Positions 1-12,700 of a stretch of DNA of 64,000 nt are shown here, piece after piece. How positions within the stretch are numbered: position 1 is the first letter of the stretch; each line of letters starts with the position of its first letter. The stretch lies in assembly GCA_963978905.1 (NCBI GenBank), contig OZ022258.1, positions 56,094,591 to 56,158,590 of the forward strand. Reading direction: 5' to 3'. Made by a program: the position numbers and the translations under genes. Below the pieces are notes generated by a model, which saw only the letters and a program-made list of their open reading frames with translations, was not told the origin of the DNA and did not search any database. Source of the stretch: Trichostrongylus colubriformis. Taxonomy: Eukaryota > Nematoda > Chromadorea > Rhabditida > Trichostrongylidae.

Positions 1-701
1 GGGTCTCCCAATCCCACGCTCTACCTGGATAACAAGTCCCTCAACAAAATAGGCTTCGCGGACATAAGAGGACCCTCTCAGGTATTTGGCATACCTTGTC
101 AATGGTTTACCTTTGAATATATTTATTAGTAGGGTCCGAGCAGATCCCAAGGCGCAACTTGCGATAATCAGATTTTTCGACTTCTCCCCGTGGAGCAGCA
201 GATTCATGAATAACTGTGGGATTCAATTAGATTAACACATGACTAGTGGCTTTTTTTTTAAAATTTTTCAAGATTCTTACCATTTTTATGTATTACTCAG
301 ACTGTCTTCAAAGATATTCGATCTGAACTTGATTTTACATTTGTTTCTACACATCTACGTGATCCTACCCAGAATCGTTGCCTTTTCTGTGTTCTCTATA
401 TGCACTGAGTGTCAAAAGTGCCGGAAAGATTATCAGCTGGTAAAAATAACAAAGTGCATTGGCAACGGTCGAATAGATAGCGAATGTCTGAAAATCAGTT
501 CATATCGCGGCCCTTTTGAGCAGCGCTGAAGAGCGCAATTCGTACCTGTAGAGCCAGAGTACTTGAGAAGACACCGGTCCCAAATGAAATTATATTCGTG
601 AGTGAAGTGATAGTCATTGAATGGGCAGATTCCTACAATACGAAGTTCGTGATGCAGTCGAAATGAGCTACAAATCTCATCGAGGCGTCGTCATAACGAA
701 C

Positions 702-790
702 TTGAATCATCGTAGCCGTACGCTTTGGTATGTCCATGTTATTGTCGGTGCGATGCCATGCTGCCAGCATGATGAAGACATCATCAATAC
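702..790 (-). CDS. PTR-A exon: GIDDVF motif helix of the sterol-sensing domain
   Basis: Two bases completing the glycine codon, then 29 codons IDDVFIMLAAWHRTDNNMDI to MIQ. The paired aspartates in G-I-D-D are the conserved charged residues in helix 4 of RND/Patched proteins. Acceptor TTTTCCAG, donor GTTCGT. The next exon should lie at lower coordinates or beyond base 1; I could not identify it. Confidence 0.9.
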
Positions 791-3700
791 CTGGAAAACA
801 TTGATTTTTCTGAACTCAACTTTTCTGACAATCTAATTAATTCCAAGAGCAGATGGTTGAGTGAAATGGCGCAGTGGCAAAGTCCTACTACTCATACATG
901 GATCTCGATGAGATGCTGGATCGTTCCTTATTCGACAAAGCAGGCTCTCCGTAAGTCGGTTAATGAGAGTACTTCCGTCGGGGAGAAGAGGTAGAAGCTA
1001 GAATTGATATTGTTGTTCCCCGCAAGTCGCCGAACATTCTGAATCCCACCCAGAGACTCGCACAGTCCCATCAATGCCGGAATCGCTGGTACCCCTATCG
1101 AAGCGAATCCTATTCTAACCAACCGAAGGCTCCTTCCCAAAGATGTCATTTGAAGGCAACGCAGAGAACATGATACTCTTCCCACACTGACCCGCGAAAA
1201 TACGGCAGAGATACATCCCGTTGTAGTGCAAAATATCATTCATGTAGATGCAGACTCGGGAACGTGGACGGGAATGGGAATGCAACATTGGACGCAGAAC
1301 TTCTTCTTGCTTCTTCTAGCCGACAACTGTCGGAAGGTTGTTTGGCTGAAACTCATTCGGTGTTTGTGCTATAACGAAAAAAGCATCGTTCCTTCCGTGC
1401 TTTTGTTCAATTGATGAAGGTGGCATTGCGATTTGCAAGCAATAAGAATTGTAGCACTTTGATGCACTGTCACTTAGAAGAGGTGAGGGCACGCTTTTTA
1501 TCGCAATCTGTGCCACACCACTTTCTTGGACTTCTAGCGTTGATTTACAGTATGTTTTGAATCTGTGTGTTCGGTGGTTCAGTGTATTCAGTATGTGGAT
1601 GTCGTAGGACTTGACACGCAACAACGGTACTTCTTTATCGCACCTCAAACTTGGGTAATTAAACCTGGGAAAAATCTTGGAACTTGGTTAAACCTAGATA
1701 AAGGATTAGCAAACAAAAAAATGGTTGCTTCTATCGATCTTCTTGCCTTTTATACCCCTTGCACTTTTGGCGCGCGAATGAGTCATGATCTTCCCGCGCT
1801 GTTGATCGGGGATGGTCAAATCCAGTAAAATACATAGTTACATTAACTGAAATACAAGATACAACAACAAAATAACACAAAAAGATCACTGTCGTCTTTG
1901 CGACACTCCTGCCCTCGACGAGTATCCTTGCTGGGCTCCTAAGTTGGCCAATTGTTCCTTTTTCCTTCTGTCGCGGAGGTACTTCTTGGCATCAGGAACA
2001 GGGCAACTGCCCGATGATGGCGGTAACTTGGAACTTGGTCTTGAAAAGGAGTGCCACGGAGTTGACGGCAGTACCAACATCCTTCCTCACTTGAAGCGCA
2101 CTGGCCAGTGCAGAACAGTGGACATTGTGGGCATCTATTTCCACTCAGCAGGACCCGCAATCTGGCGTTTCCATCTACGTAGTGCGGGCACGAATCAGAA
2201 TAGTGTAATCCGACACCGAAGCAAAAAGCACACTGAAGGTTAGGAGCAACGCCGCGAGACCACGCTCCTATATTTCGGTGAGGGTACCTCGACAAGATAT
2301 CCTCCATAGCCTCGACTTCTCTTCGCAAGTCCTGCAGCCTGCTCACGTCCTTCTGTGGAACCACAACACTTGACTTGATTCTTTTTGCGCCTCTCTCTGC
2401 TTCACTTGGACTGCCCTGAGGGGTATCGACGGTACCTCTGTCGTCTTCCCTTGTCCTTCTTCGCAGAAGGGTGCGATCTTCACTTGCAACCAGCACAGGC
2501 TTTCGCTTCAGTGTCTCGGGAGAGCCGTCATGACCGGACAAGTTCTTTCCTTCTTCGGTCTTTTCCTCATTTGGTTTACTTGATGATGCCTTCATCCTCA
2601 GTGGCGAAACACAATCACTTACTTCGATAGTCAATATTTCAAAGTACTGGTCATCCGTTTCTTCTTCTTCTTGCGGTTTCTCGTGAACGACCACTCGATT
2701 GACCCTAGAAGCATCCACCTCAACTGGCTGTGAGTCATCTGGTCGTGCATCCTCGTGCTGGACTGCTGCGTTCTGCGCTTTCGTCGGCTCCAGAGCGGAG
2801 AGTCTCTCACTATTTCGGCTGTGGGTTGCTTGCGACGAAGCGGTCAAAGAGTTCAATTTGCTTTGCATCACTTGTATGCTTTTGTTGAGTACTTCTGCAG
2901 CATCCTCAAACTTGGGTAATTAAACCTGGGAAAAACCTTGGAAATTGGTTAAACCTAGATAAAGGATTAGGAAACAAAAAAATGGTTGCTTCTATCGATC
3001 TTCTTGCCTTTTATACCCCTTGCACTTTTGGCGCGCGAATGAGTCATGATCTTCCCGCGCTGTTGATCGGGGATGGTCAAATCCACTAAGATACATAGTT
3101 ACATTAACCAAAATACAACAATACAACAACAAAATAACACAAAAAGATCACTGTCGCCTTTGCGACGTAGTAATCGTGCACTCCTGTGACTTCCCAGATT
3201 ATCGCATGTTGTTACTTTAAATGGTACCGGATTTGTACGGTTTCGAAATTGTACAAGATCTAGTGGGCATCTTTCATTGCTAGTATACACCTATGTGTTT
3301 ATGCTTTTTATGTAACTGACTGAGGTACGTATTTACGATATTTATTGAACGTTACTTATTTATTGAGTACTGGCTTCTTTGGGTGAAATTGTTAGAAGTT
3401 TCTTTTTACAAAGCTGCCTTTGATACTATGTAAAACTCTTACCTATTGCAAGTATCATGAACAGCGTGCTAACGACGATTGACTGAAAGGCGAGTCCGGT
3501 GGCAGACACTAGGCCAATAGTAGTGACGCCTGCTAGCAAAGGAACCACACCACCGATCATCGCTTCTAGCGGTTTCGACTCTCGTCGCTTATACCTAAAC
3601 TTAGAAAGAGCGTTATCTTTGTCACCCAAGTGGCCAAGGGCTACTCTGTTGATGAAAAGCGGCCACACATATTTATAGTGCTCTGCATCATGATACCGTC

Positions 3701-6700
3701 ACCATAAATTGTCCAAAAACTCTGTTTGCAGAGTGATTCAAAAAAGTATCTACGTAAAAGATGTAGCCATTGTGGGCGCACATAAAATGTGCTTATCATA
3801 TTCTGCGAAATGATACAGCCACTTCAGATTTTCTCGTTGCTTTTGTCCTCCACTTGCTGAAGCTGTATTGTTGCTGTAGGCCCATCATTTTCAGGTAATG
3901 ACAAGAAGAAAACTGCTATGTGACCCGAAGAAAGAATAATTTACCTTAAAATACGGTCTTCAAACGTCCAAATGTCACATCGCACGAAAATGAGACGTCT
4001 TTGCGCACTCGATAATTTCGACTGAGATTCTGCATTGTATGAAACCAGAAGGAGTACTGAGGGTCCTGCTACGCCTTCAAATAGAGACAAGCGCACTATA
4101 TCAAATGAGGAGTCAAATTTTCCTAAGTCATGCGCGGGCAAAATCTTCGCTGTAGCCTAAGGTGTAACAAAGACTGTTTATAGGAACCTGAAGAAGTGCA
4201 AATCCATTCGTGGGCGAGAAATGAGAAGGGCTTTGTTTAGATCTCCGGAATATCGCGAAAGCAGGGTCGGTTTCGCCAAGAGATGGATGAGAGCAGATCG
4301 TATTGAGGTGCTTGATACGTCAAATGTTTGTACACTTTTTCCCCACTGTATTTTCACCATACTGTCCTTTCTTACGAGAAAAAAGTCGGCTATATTTGCC
4401 CGGGTGATTACGGGCACCACAGCATGGGGAACAGACCTCAGTTTTCAAAGAAATCTCCAAAGGAGGAGGTGTCATGGCGTGAGGACCAGAAATCTTCGGA
4501 ATTTTAGTTTTGCTCTCGGAAGAATAAGCCATCCGATCACCTGATCTTCATGATTCATACCCTTTTCTCGTCGTGCGTGTTGAAATCTACACTAAAATCT
4601 TGTTTTCGTGCAAGTTAATGGGCTATTTCCTGTCAATTGGAGCACTCCATCATCGCGAAGCTGTCAGAATGGACCTTCTCACCTGGACGACGAACAGAAT
4701 CAATCTTTATCAGATGGGGACTTCGAGCCTGAAAAGGAGTTACGTGGAGAGAAGCCATTTCGAAGGGGTTAGGCAGTTCAAACATGCCCTCATCGAAGCA
4801 TGGCACCAACAGATTGAAAACATTCTGAAAAAATTCATATGGACCTAGATAGTCAAAATTTTCGGATATGCAAAATGAAGAAGGTCCACTGCTTGTAACA
4901 TGAGTATTTTTCTCTTTTCTGTTGTTTTCTCACTGTTCGACAATTCACTCTGTTCAGTGGCTGTATCACTTTGTATAATAGAAAAAGAGACATTTCCAAA
5001 ATATCGCGAGCAGTCTATTTGGAGTTTATCAAGTGGAAAGTTAATATGTGTTTAGAGCGATTGCACAGACTCAGGCGCACTATTTTGTTAGCGAAAAACC
5101 TTTTCAGAAGCCAGCTGCGTCGTCTCTATAAAGCCTACCGTACCATCATGTCACTTCTTCATTCATTACATGTCAATTCGTTTTGCGCATCATCTTCTCA
5201 CTCTATCGACTTTCCTATTTTTCCAGTTCGCAATTTTCCCATTCAATCAGTTATTTGGTCATTTAGTATTCGTATTTCTCATTGTATCATTCATATCCTC
5301 ATATTTTCATAGTTTGATTACCCAAGTTTGAGGAGCGATTGGGTTGGGTGCGTTCGATTCAATAAGATTTGTTGCAAATTTGTGGAGGAACTTATTTATG
5401 GTGCATCGGAACCTATAAGACCCAGCAAGCGAAAACTGTACTGTACAAGGACACTCGGTACAGAGCTGCATCAAGAAGACAACCATCGACCACTTCACGA
5501 ACACGGAACGTCAATATCGGAAGACACCAAAGGGACCGAAAGGGATCAGCACGATATAACCTTCTGCAAAGAAACAGAAATGCGGGCTACAAAAATCGAC
5601 AAATATCGAAAGTGGAACGAGACTTGAAAAAGTTAGATCGGCACTTCCTCCATGAGCCCACAAGATCTTTCACGAAGTATAGTTAAGGCTTTTGAAGAAG
5701 TGATGTATTGTAGTCTCATTGTCTCACTGCGTGGAGATATTCGTCAGGTGGCGAAAGAGCCGGGGGGGGGGGACTGGCAGCGCAGCGTGCAATTTTTGCA
5801 GCAAAAAAAAAAAGAAAACTGCGAACTCCGGTTTCTCGGGCTCCGTCACTACCTACGTACTCTCCACGCGTCGGCGCCAATTCTCATAGCCACCGAAAAG
5901 ATGTCAGAAGCGACGTGGAACACCATACTGGAGACTTCTACCATCAACTGATGAGCATGTTCAATATCGTTCTCCAATCAATCGAGGAATTGACAAGAAG
6001 GTTGAAACCAGATGCGAGTCCCAGCAGTCGGCGTCGCTGGAGCCCCACGAGCACACTCGGGGAAACGTAGAGCGCATAAAACTTCCTGAGTCAGGTTCGA
6101 AGCACGGGAAGGCGGTTCTGAAGTCTCTCCAAGGAGTACTGGAAGCAAGAATGGAAACTTGCCAGACTAAGATCCAACACCTTGTGGAACACCAGCCGTG
6201 CCGCCCGAAGGAGTTCAAGGAAGGTTATTGCCGCGTCGGTGAGTCCAGCATGAGATGCCTTTTCTGTGGAGCTCGGGGAAAACACTTCAGCGACTCCTGT
6301 CCAGAAATTCCTGACAGCAAGCGACGAACGTTACGACTGAACGAGGAAAGGCGATGTCACATGTGCCTTGAAACTGAGTACTCGAAAACGGAAAGATGTC
6401 CGAAATTCTGGCGTGTTTTCACTGCAAAGTGATAGGACATCACTCAGCGATTTGCGAGAACCCGATACTGCGCATGATATGGAGGAAAAGATCGACTCCC
6501 TATGTGCTGATTCGACGATGACGAGGAAAAAACTCACTGCGGTCAGGGAACACCTCGTATTGGAGAGCCTCCCCTCTCCTTCCCGTTGAGACCGGAGTAA
6601 CGCGGATCGCGAGCAATATATTCGGAATTTATTAAGCGGAAGTTCAATATGAGTTTCATGCGATTGCACAAACTCATACGCACTCTTCTGGTAGCAAAAA

Positions 6701-9700
6701 CCCTTCTCAGAAGCCAGATGCGTCGCCTCTGTAAAGCCTACCGTACCACCATGTCGCTTCTTCATTCATCACATGTTAGTTCATTTTGCTTATCATCTTC
6801 TCACTATACCGAATGCACTGTTTTGTCAGTTAATCGCAATATTCTTTGAATCAGTTATTTGGTCATTTAGTATTCGTATTTCTCCTTGAATCGTTCATAT
6901 CCTCATATTTTCATAGTTTAATTACCCAAGTTTGAGATCGCAATAAAAGCTTTGTTGATCCTCGTTGGTGGTGGGCTAGTGAAGTAGTTATACAGTATCC
7001 TCGTGGAACGAGTTATCTATTCGTTCGAGTTAGTCTACAAAACAAATGAGAAAATTTTTCTGTTTTCCAACTACAATTTGATGATGATGCGCGAATGCGC
7101 GTCGACACGGCTTCATAACTTACTTAGAGAATTTTTTGAATCACTCGCATGCAGAGTTTTTGGACAATTTATATTTGGCTGTATTATTGAGCAGAGCACC
7201 GTATGCATATTTTTCGCATCGGGAGGCTATCAGGAGGCTACGGCGAACTGTGACATAGCCACAGAGCAGGTGGCAGAGGGTTGTGTCTAGAAGTTTGAAG
7301 ACTGGCTAAAAAGAGGGGCTAAAAAGAGGCTGCCGTCTGATGCATAATCCAGTAGGCTGCCTCAAAAGTGCCTGACAAAAGGTGTCTTAAGTACACTTTT
7401 AAGAAGCTTGCATTTATCCGAGCGAGACCCCTGCTTTCAGTGAAACATGTGGTAAGGGTAATAACTTAGAAGAAAATAGAAAAATCAGCGGTGAGATCGG
7501 GGGTAAAAAATAGCCTGTCATTCGCACATTCATAGAACTTTTGGTGGAAGAAATACCTGAGTTAGCTCTGGGCATCATGCGAGATGCTAATGGTTTACCG
7601 TAGTGGTCTGCTTGTGTTTCTGGTGTGCTCTAAAGAGTGATCCCTTCGAATACTTTAGGAAGGATAATTTGGACTGATCGTCGGATGTGGAGGTGGAAAT
7701 GCTAGGTAGTATCGCAGCGGAGAACGCATGGAATGAAACGGCTATAAGGTAGGGTCCACTCCAGTATTTTTGCAGCTCTGTATCTTCGGAAGGGTGGGGT
7801 AGAAGCCAAGAGAAGCCGCTGCTCTGACCACCACAGTAGGTCGAGCGGTTGTACCACGGCGGGACATGATAAGAAGTCGAGCTAGTCTTTCAATGCTTTG
7901 CGCATTAGAGATCTGCCCGAACCTTTCACTTTTGGTGCAGTGAGCAATTCTGAAATTTCTGCTTTCTCTCGGAGAGAACACGGCTTTCCATCCCTGGGAA
8001 ACTGACCCTACCCATGTAATGAAGTCACCGCCCCCAGAAACTGATCTTTGCTTCCCCCATACCGCCATGTTGTATTTACTCTCAACTCACCTGCAAAGAT
8101 TCTCGCGAAAAACCTCAATCCTGCAAAGGTACACGCCTCAAAACTCGAGCACGATGGCATTGGTGGGTGGGGCCACGAGGCGAAGGCTGTGGAGCGAAGC
8201 GGTGGTGGTCACGCGCTTGGTCTTGAGGTTTTGTTTTTTCCAATCTCATCTCTGCCGACCCGAATTTCGGCTTCCTTCCTACATCGCTCACGGAGCACGT
8301 GTTCGCCGCTTTTTGTTCCATAGCTCCTGTGGCTTCCCTCACAATACCAGAACGAATCTTTGAAGGTATGTATCATATATGTATCTTCGTTTCAATCGCA
8401 TGTATCACAACACATCGTCCCATTTTCAATTTTTTTTTCGCGTGGAACTTTGCCTGCTTATCGTAGTATAAAAACGGAATATGACTTTCCGTATGAAAAA
8501 ACAACTTCCTCGAAATATTTTTTTAGTTTACAGCGTACCTGATTGAGCATAACATTAGGAAAATCACAAGTAGAAAAAGAGCAATGCTGAGATAAGGAGC
8601 CATCCTTGAGCCCACCTGCTGCATCTGTAAGATAATTTTAGGAGCCAATGCATACGGTTCAATCGCTGCATCAGTTGGGCTACCGCACGTTAGTGCGCTA
8701 TTAGCACGGTAGAATTATATGTGGGAATGGCCAATACTGACCAACTGATTTCGAAGTCCATATCACATAATTCCACACTGTTGAGCGTGGTACTGTGCGC
8801 TAGCGCAAGTGGTACCTCTACAAACACACCATTCGGAATTTCACACAGTTCAGCGGTGCTACAGATATCGGTGCACGAAGTATATATATTTTCTGAGTAT
8901 TTGATACTTAAAGTTCTTGGTGGTTGATAATCGAGTCGCATGTCGCTACATATCACATCTCTAGAGACTGCTGCTACTTATTGAAAGCGCAGATAATTTA
9001 AGGGTCGGCTCTTTGTTACAAGTGATATCGCATCACAACTGTAATCTGTAGACCCACTGACCATTCACCTCGTAAATTGTGGTTATGATTCGGGAGTTAA
9101 GACAGTCTAGCAGTCGATAGTTTTGGATTCGATCGCATCGATTGTCAACAATTTGTTCCCGGTATAAGGGGATAGGTCCAATTGCCAATTACCCGTGCTT
9201 ATCAGTTCCCTGGAGGTGCAGACTATTCGGAATCTCGTATGGTATGGTGGTCAGACGCTTTATTACTCTTAGCACCGCAAATGATTCATTCGCTTCGCAT
9301 TATTCCAGATACAGATCGCATCTTGATAAGCAATGTAGATTGCAGCATCAAAAGAACGCCATCATTTGGGAGGGCAGACGGTTAAGCGGTCGATACTTCG
9401 CCGCAGCCGATACTGTCGATCAACGGCATGGCAGTGAGCATCAGACCCTTCAGTTAGGTTGGTCGCATTAGAGTAGTAAACTATGTATAGGATTTCATCC
9501 TAACCTTGCTAATGACTCTTATTCAGTCGCTATCAGTTTCGATCAAGTTTCGATCATCACTGACGTACCCGTACAATAACTTACAACACCTCAAAGCGTG
9601 GATACTCCTTCTCCTACCGCAAATAAGACACGGGTCGGCTACACTTGTCTTCTGACGCTTTTTAACAATCCTTATCAGCCAATACCAACGCGGTTCACCA

Positions 9701-12700
9701 CCACTGAGATCCCTACACCGCCCTCTACAACACATATGGGTGTGGAAACTCCATTTTCAACCGGAAACACGAAGCGGATTCGGCGACACTGACATTTCAA
9801 ACCTTATCAAACATTATCAAGTTAAATCACCACCATTGAGATCTACGCACTATCCTCTTACAACACGTATGTGCATGAAAATTCCGTTAGCTCACATCTC
9901 TTACTGGGGTTTATCAACCGTTATATATTCAAATCACCCAACGTTGATGTCCCCGTACTATCCCACATTGGACCTGTAAGCATCAAATCTCCACCGTCAA
10001 CCCGAAAGGAGTAACAAATCTGGTGACATTCGCTTCTGGATGCTCCTTATCAGCCTCTATGAGAAAGGTATCAGCTGGGACCACACACCATTCATGTTCC
10101 CGTGGCGTACCTAGAACATCTGTAAAATTTAGGGTCCCACCATTGCTATGACGTGAGATATGAATTTCGTCACCAAGGCAGATACGCACACGGGCAGGCA
10201 GACCTACTTAGCGGATTCTTCAAAGTAGAATGATTATGCCAAAATCCCATAGCTGTTATCGAATTTTGTTGTATCAATTTCTTACGAACCTCTGCTTCTG
10301 CTTGGTTATCCGATCCAATGATAGCCCGCAGCAGATCGTACTTGTCTGAATGCACGAGACTTACCGCCTGAAAAGAAGGATGCGTAGGGATGATGGAAAT
10401 GGCAAACATTGCGCCGAGTATGAATGCAACTGATTGGTGTTTCGGCTAGCACAACCTTGCGTTAAATAGCAGCGCTACCAAAGCAGTACCTATCCTAGCA
10501 AATTTAAGAGCTAAGTAAGAGGGCAATTTGTTAACTTGGTATATGAAATCCGAACTATCATGGCCTATCTTTGTTTTCTATTTATTTGTTACTTCACCTT
10601 TACATTCATGCAACGTAATAGGCACCGCAACTATCGACAACATATTGTGAACACATCGACGAGCTTTCGATTTCCTTGTTCTGTAACTCCACTGACTCCT
10701 GCTCGGAGAAAGATGGGGTCTCGATTTTGGGACCATCTTGTTATACGTGAGCCACGGAACAGAATAGGTGGTGTTCCGTTGAGGTCATTAATATAGATGG
10801 ATTAGAAAAAATGTTTATGCATAAGTATTCGCTTTTCCCGAGTTTTTTTCGCAACTGGGGTCAAGCAGGAAATTAAATATGTTTATCTTCAGCCTCAGCT
10901 GAATTGCTTTACGATTGATCTGTATACCGTCAAATTTCGCTTCGAAATTAGCATGACCAAATAGAAGATATCAGTGCGCAGCTCTCCTTATTTCCATCAA
11001 TATCTCTAAGAAGCCTTTTTTCTATGGGCATCACATTAACTGTCGGAACTCCTGGATCTGTTGAGAAGCACTTCAAACGTTTTCAGATGGATTACATCGT
11101 TACGAATGGATCGCCGAAATACTTTCATGAGCTTGGTGAAGGTCATAGATAGTGCATGCCATGTCCAGTGGGTTGACAATGTGTCCACACTCCTTAGAAC
11201 AAGAAGCGGCCGTGCTCCTTTGTTGCGTGGCTGATCCTTTCTGCAGTGTGGTCATTGGAAAATTTCAAGCGGTGATGAAGCTCCTCGCTTAAGTGTAATG
11301 GGCAAGACAAGAGACGGACAAATTAGCTGGTTAGCAAATTGGAATGCAAGAGTTTAGTAACACATCAACTAACGAGTAGCGGAATTCCGAGAATCCTCTG
11401 ATTTTCATTACAATAAATGTAAGGCGGTCAGAACTTGCAGGGCAGCCTAATGCCAATCAAAGAGACGGTAACGAATAGGCGAATAGGTGCAGCAATATGC
11501 AAATGAATAAGTGAATAGAATGAGGGGTAATGACAGTCTATCGTACTTTTGCTTCCCAGTCGAGTAGCGGCTTTGCCTCTGGATAAACCATCAAGTAGTG
11601 GAGTAAAACAGTTGTGAACGCTACAACATTGTTAGTGTCTTTATCTAAACTGACACCATGGATATTTTCGGCGATGAAAACTCGTCTTCCTAGAATGTCC
11701 ATTGTGGGATATGTTGCCTGAAAAGGTTTTCTTTAGAAGGGAGTCGATGGTTGAAGTGATCTCCTGTAGATGGACAAGGTGAGCACGAGTCTGCTACAAA
11801 GAGTTGCAGTGTATTAATCATGAAGTTCTCTGTAGAGGGGCTTTAGTGAATCAAGTCAGCGCACCTAAAGTCGCATTCATACTCGGCGGCGCGACCTTAA
11901 TCGTGGAAAAAAGCGCGATTGCCGCAATGGACGGCGCCGAACCACTACACTCAAAGCAGCTGAGCGTCGGGTCATCGATTGTGAGCATTCCCGTAATCGA
12001 TAATATCACGTGCGGTGCGGCACGGTCAGCTTTCAGTATCAGACGCGGGTCCGTTCACAGCCACAAATGCGATCACCTCGCCAAGTATGAATGTGAGAGG
12101 CAAGCTAATTTCTTTACTTTCGACGCGGATCGCACATCCTAATCTGAACTTAAGGTACTGATAGGTTTGTTTTGGCCGATCACGGAATATGAAAGTGGGG
12201 ATGCCAAGAAGTGGGACAGTAGAAAAAGCACGGAGAGTTAAATAGAACACTAAAGTACCAACCCTTTCGTACCGCTGACTTTATAGAAGGTGTGTTCTCG
12301 TGCCCTTTCCAAGCAAGGGATGTTACAAACGGTGAGGCCAAGAAAGTGTAAGTCGGCGACTGTAATGCCGCGCTCATTCTTTGTGCCGACAGGACGTGAT
12401 TGCGTTCACAGGCAGTGAGGCAGGGATGTGTACACTTATGACAGAAAACCGCTTTGCGGCGTCGCACTCGCGACGCCATCAGTACGTTTTGCCGATTGCC
12501 CTTGGGAGTCCGGCAGAGTGTGGCTGCGTCACCTCGGCACTTCTACCCATGCCACACTGCCTCCTGCACCCATGCCACCGTGCCTCCTCCACACATGCCA
12601 CACCGCCTCTCTTGAAGGCTGCCAAGGCCACTGGTACTCCCACCCGCCGAGCCACTTGTCGATTGCGGTCGCGCGAAAGCCTGTCATAAGTGCACACACC

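Larger units (their letters stand above)
1643..3166 (-). mobile_element. Gag-only LTR retrotransposon, element 1 (recent), nested in PTR-A intron
   Basis: Two direct repeats of about 262 bp (1643-1904 and 2904-3166) differ by roughly a dozen positions by eye. Read on the minus strand they flank a single gag-type ORF with no reverse transcriptase, protease or integrase. The whole unit is about 1.52 kb, too short for an autonomous element. Near-identical repeats imply recent insertion. It has the same orientation as the host gene. A clear primer-binding site is not visible just inside the 5' repeat, and I see no certain target-site duplication. The likely class is a BEL/Pao-type or related LTR element reduced to gag, judged from its zinc-knuckle style; that assignment is inference. 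Confidence 0.8.
5004..6936 (+). mobile_element. Gag-only LTR retrotransposon, element 2 (old), nested in PTR-A intron
   Basis: Two diverged direct repeats of about 330 bp (5004-5332 and 6607-6936), visibly less similar than the LTRs of element 1, enclose a broken zinc-knuckle gag frame on the plus strand and no pol. Total length is 1.93 kb. It lies opposite in orientation to the PTR-A gene. Both LTRs end in the same TTxATTACCCAAGTTTGAG string as element 1, although the LTR bodies do not look alike. Just inside the 5' LTR, TGGGTGCGTTCGATTC could be a tRNA-type primer-binding site, but this is weak. Confidence 0.72.

Noticed and set aside
1..175. Minus-strand frame open to the window edge (LTRYAKYLRGSSYVREAYF..)
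   Set aside because: No clear family match and no defined ends. It could be an exon of PTR-A or a transposon tail, but nothing in the window decides it.
5333..5360. Primer-binding site of LTR element 2 (TGGGTGCGTTCGATTC)
   Set aside because: Only partly tRNA-like and not paralleled in element 1, so not listed as a feature.
8690..8956. Minus-strand open frame (88 codons) considered as a PTR-A exon between ectodomain 1 and helix 2
   Set aside because: The 10367-10290 and 8624-8539 exons already join in phase with the expected motif spacing, and this frame has no Patched-like motif.
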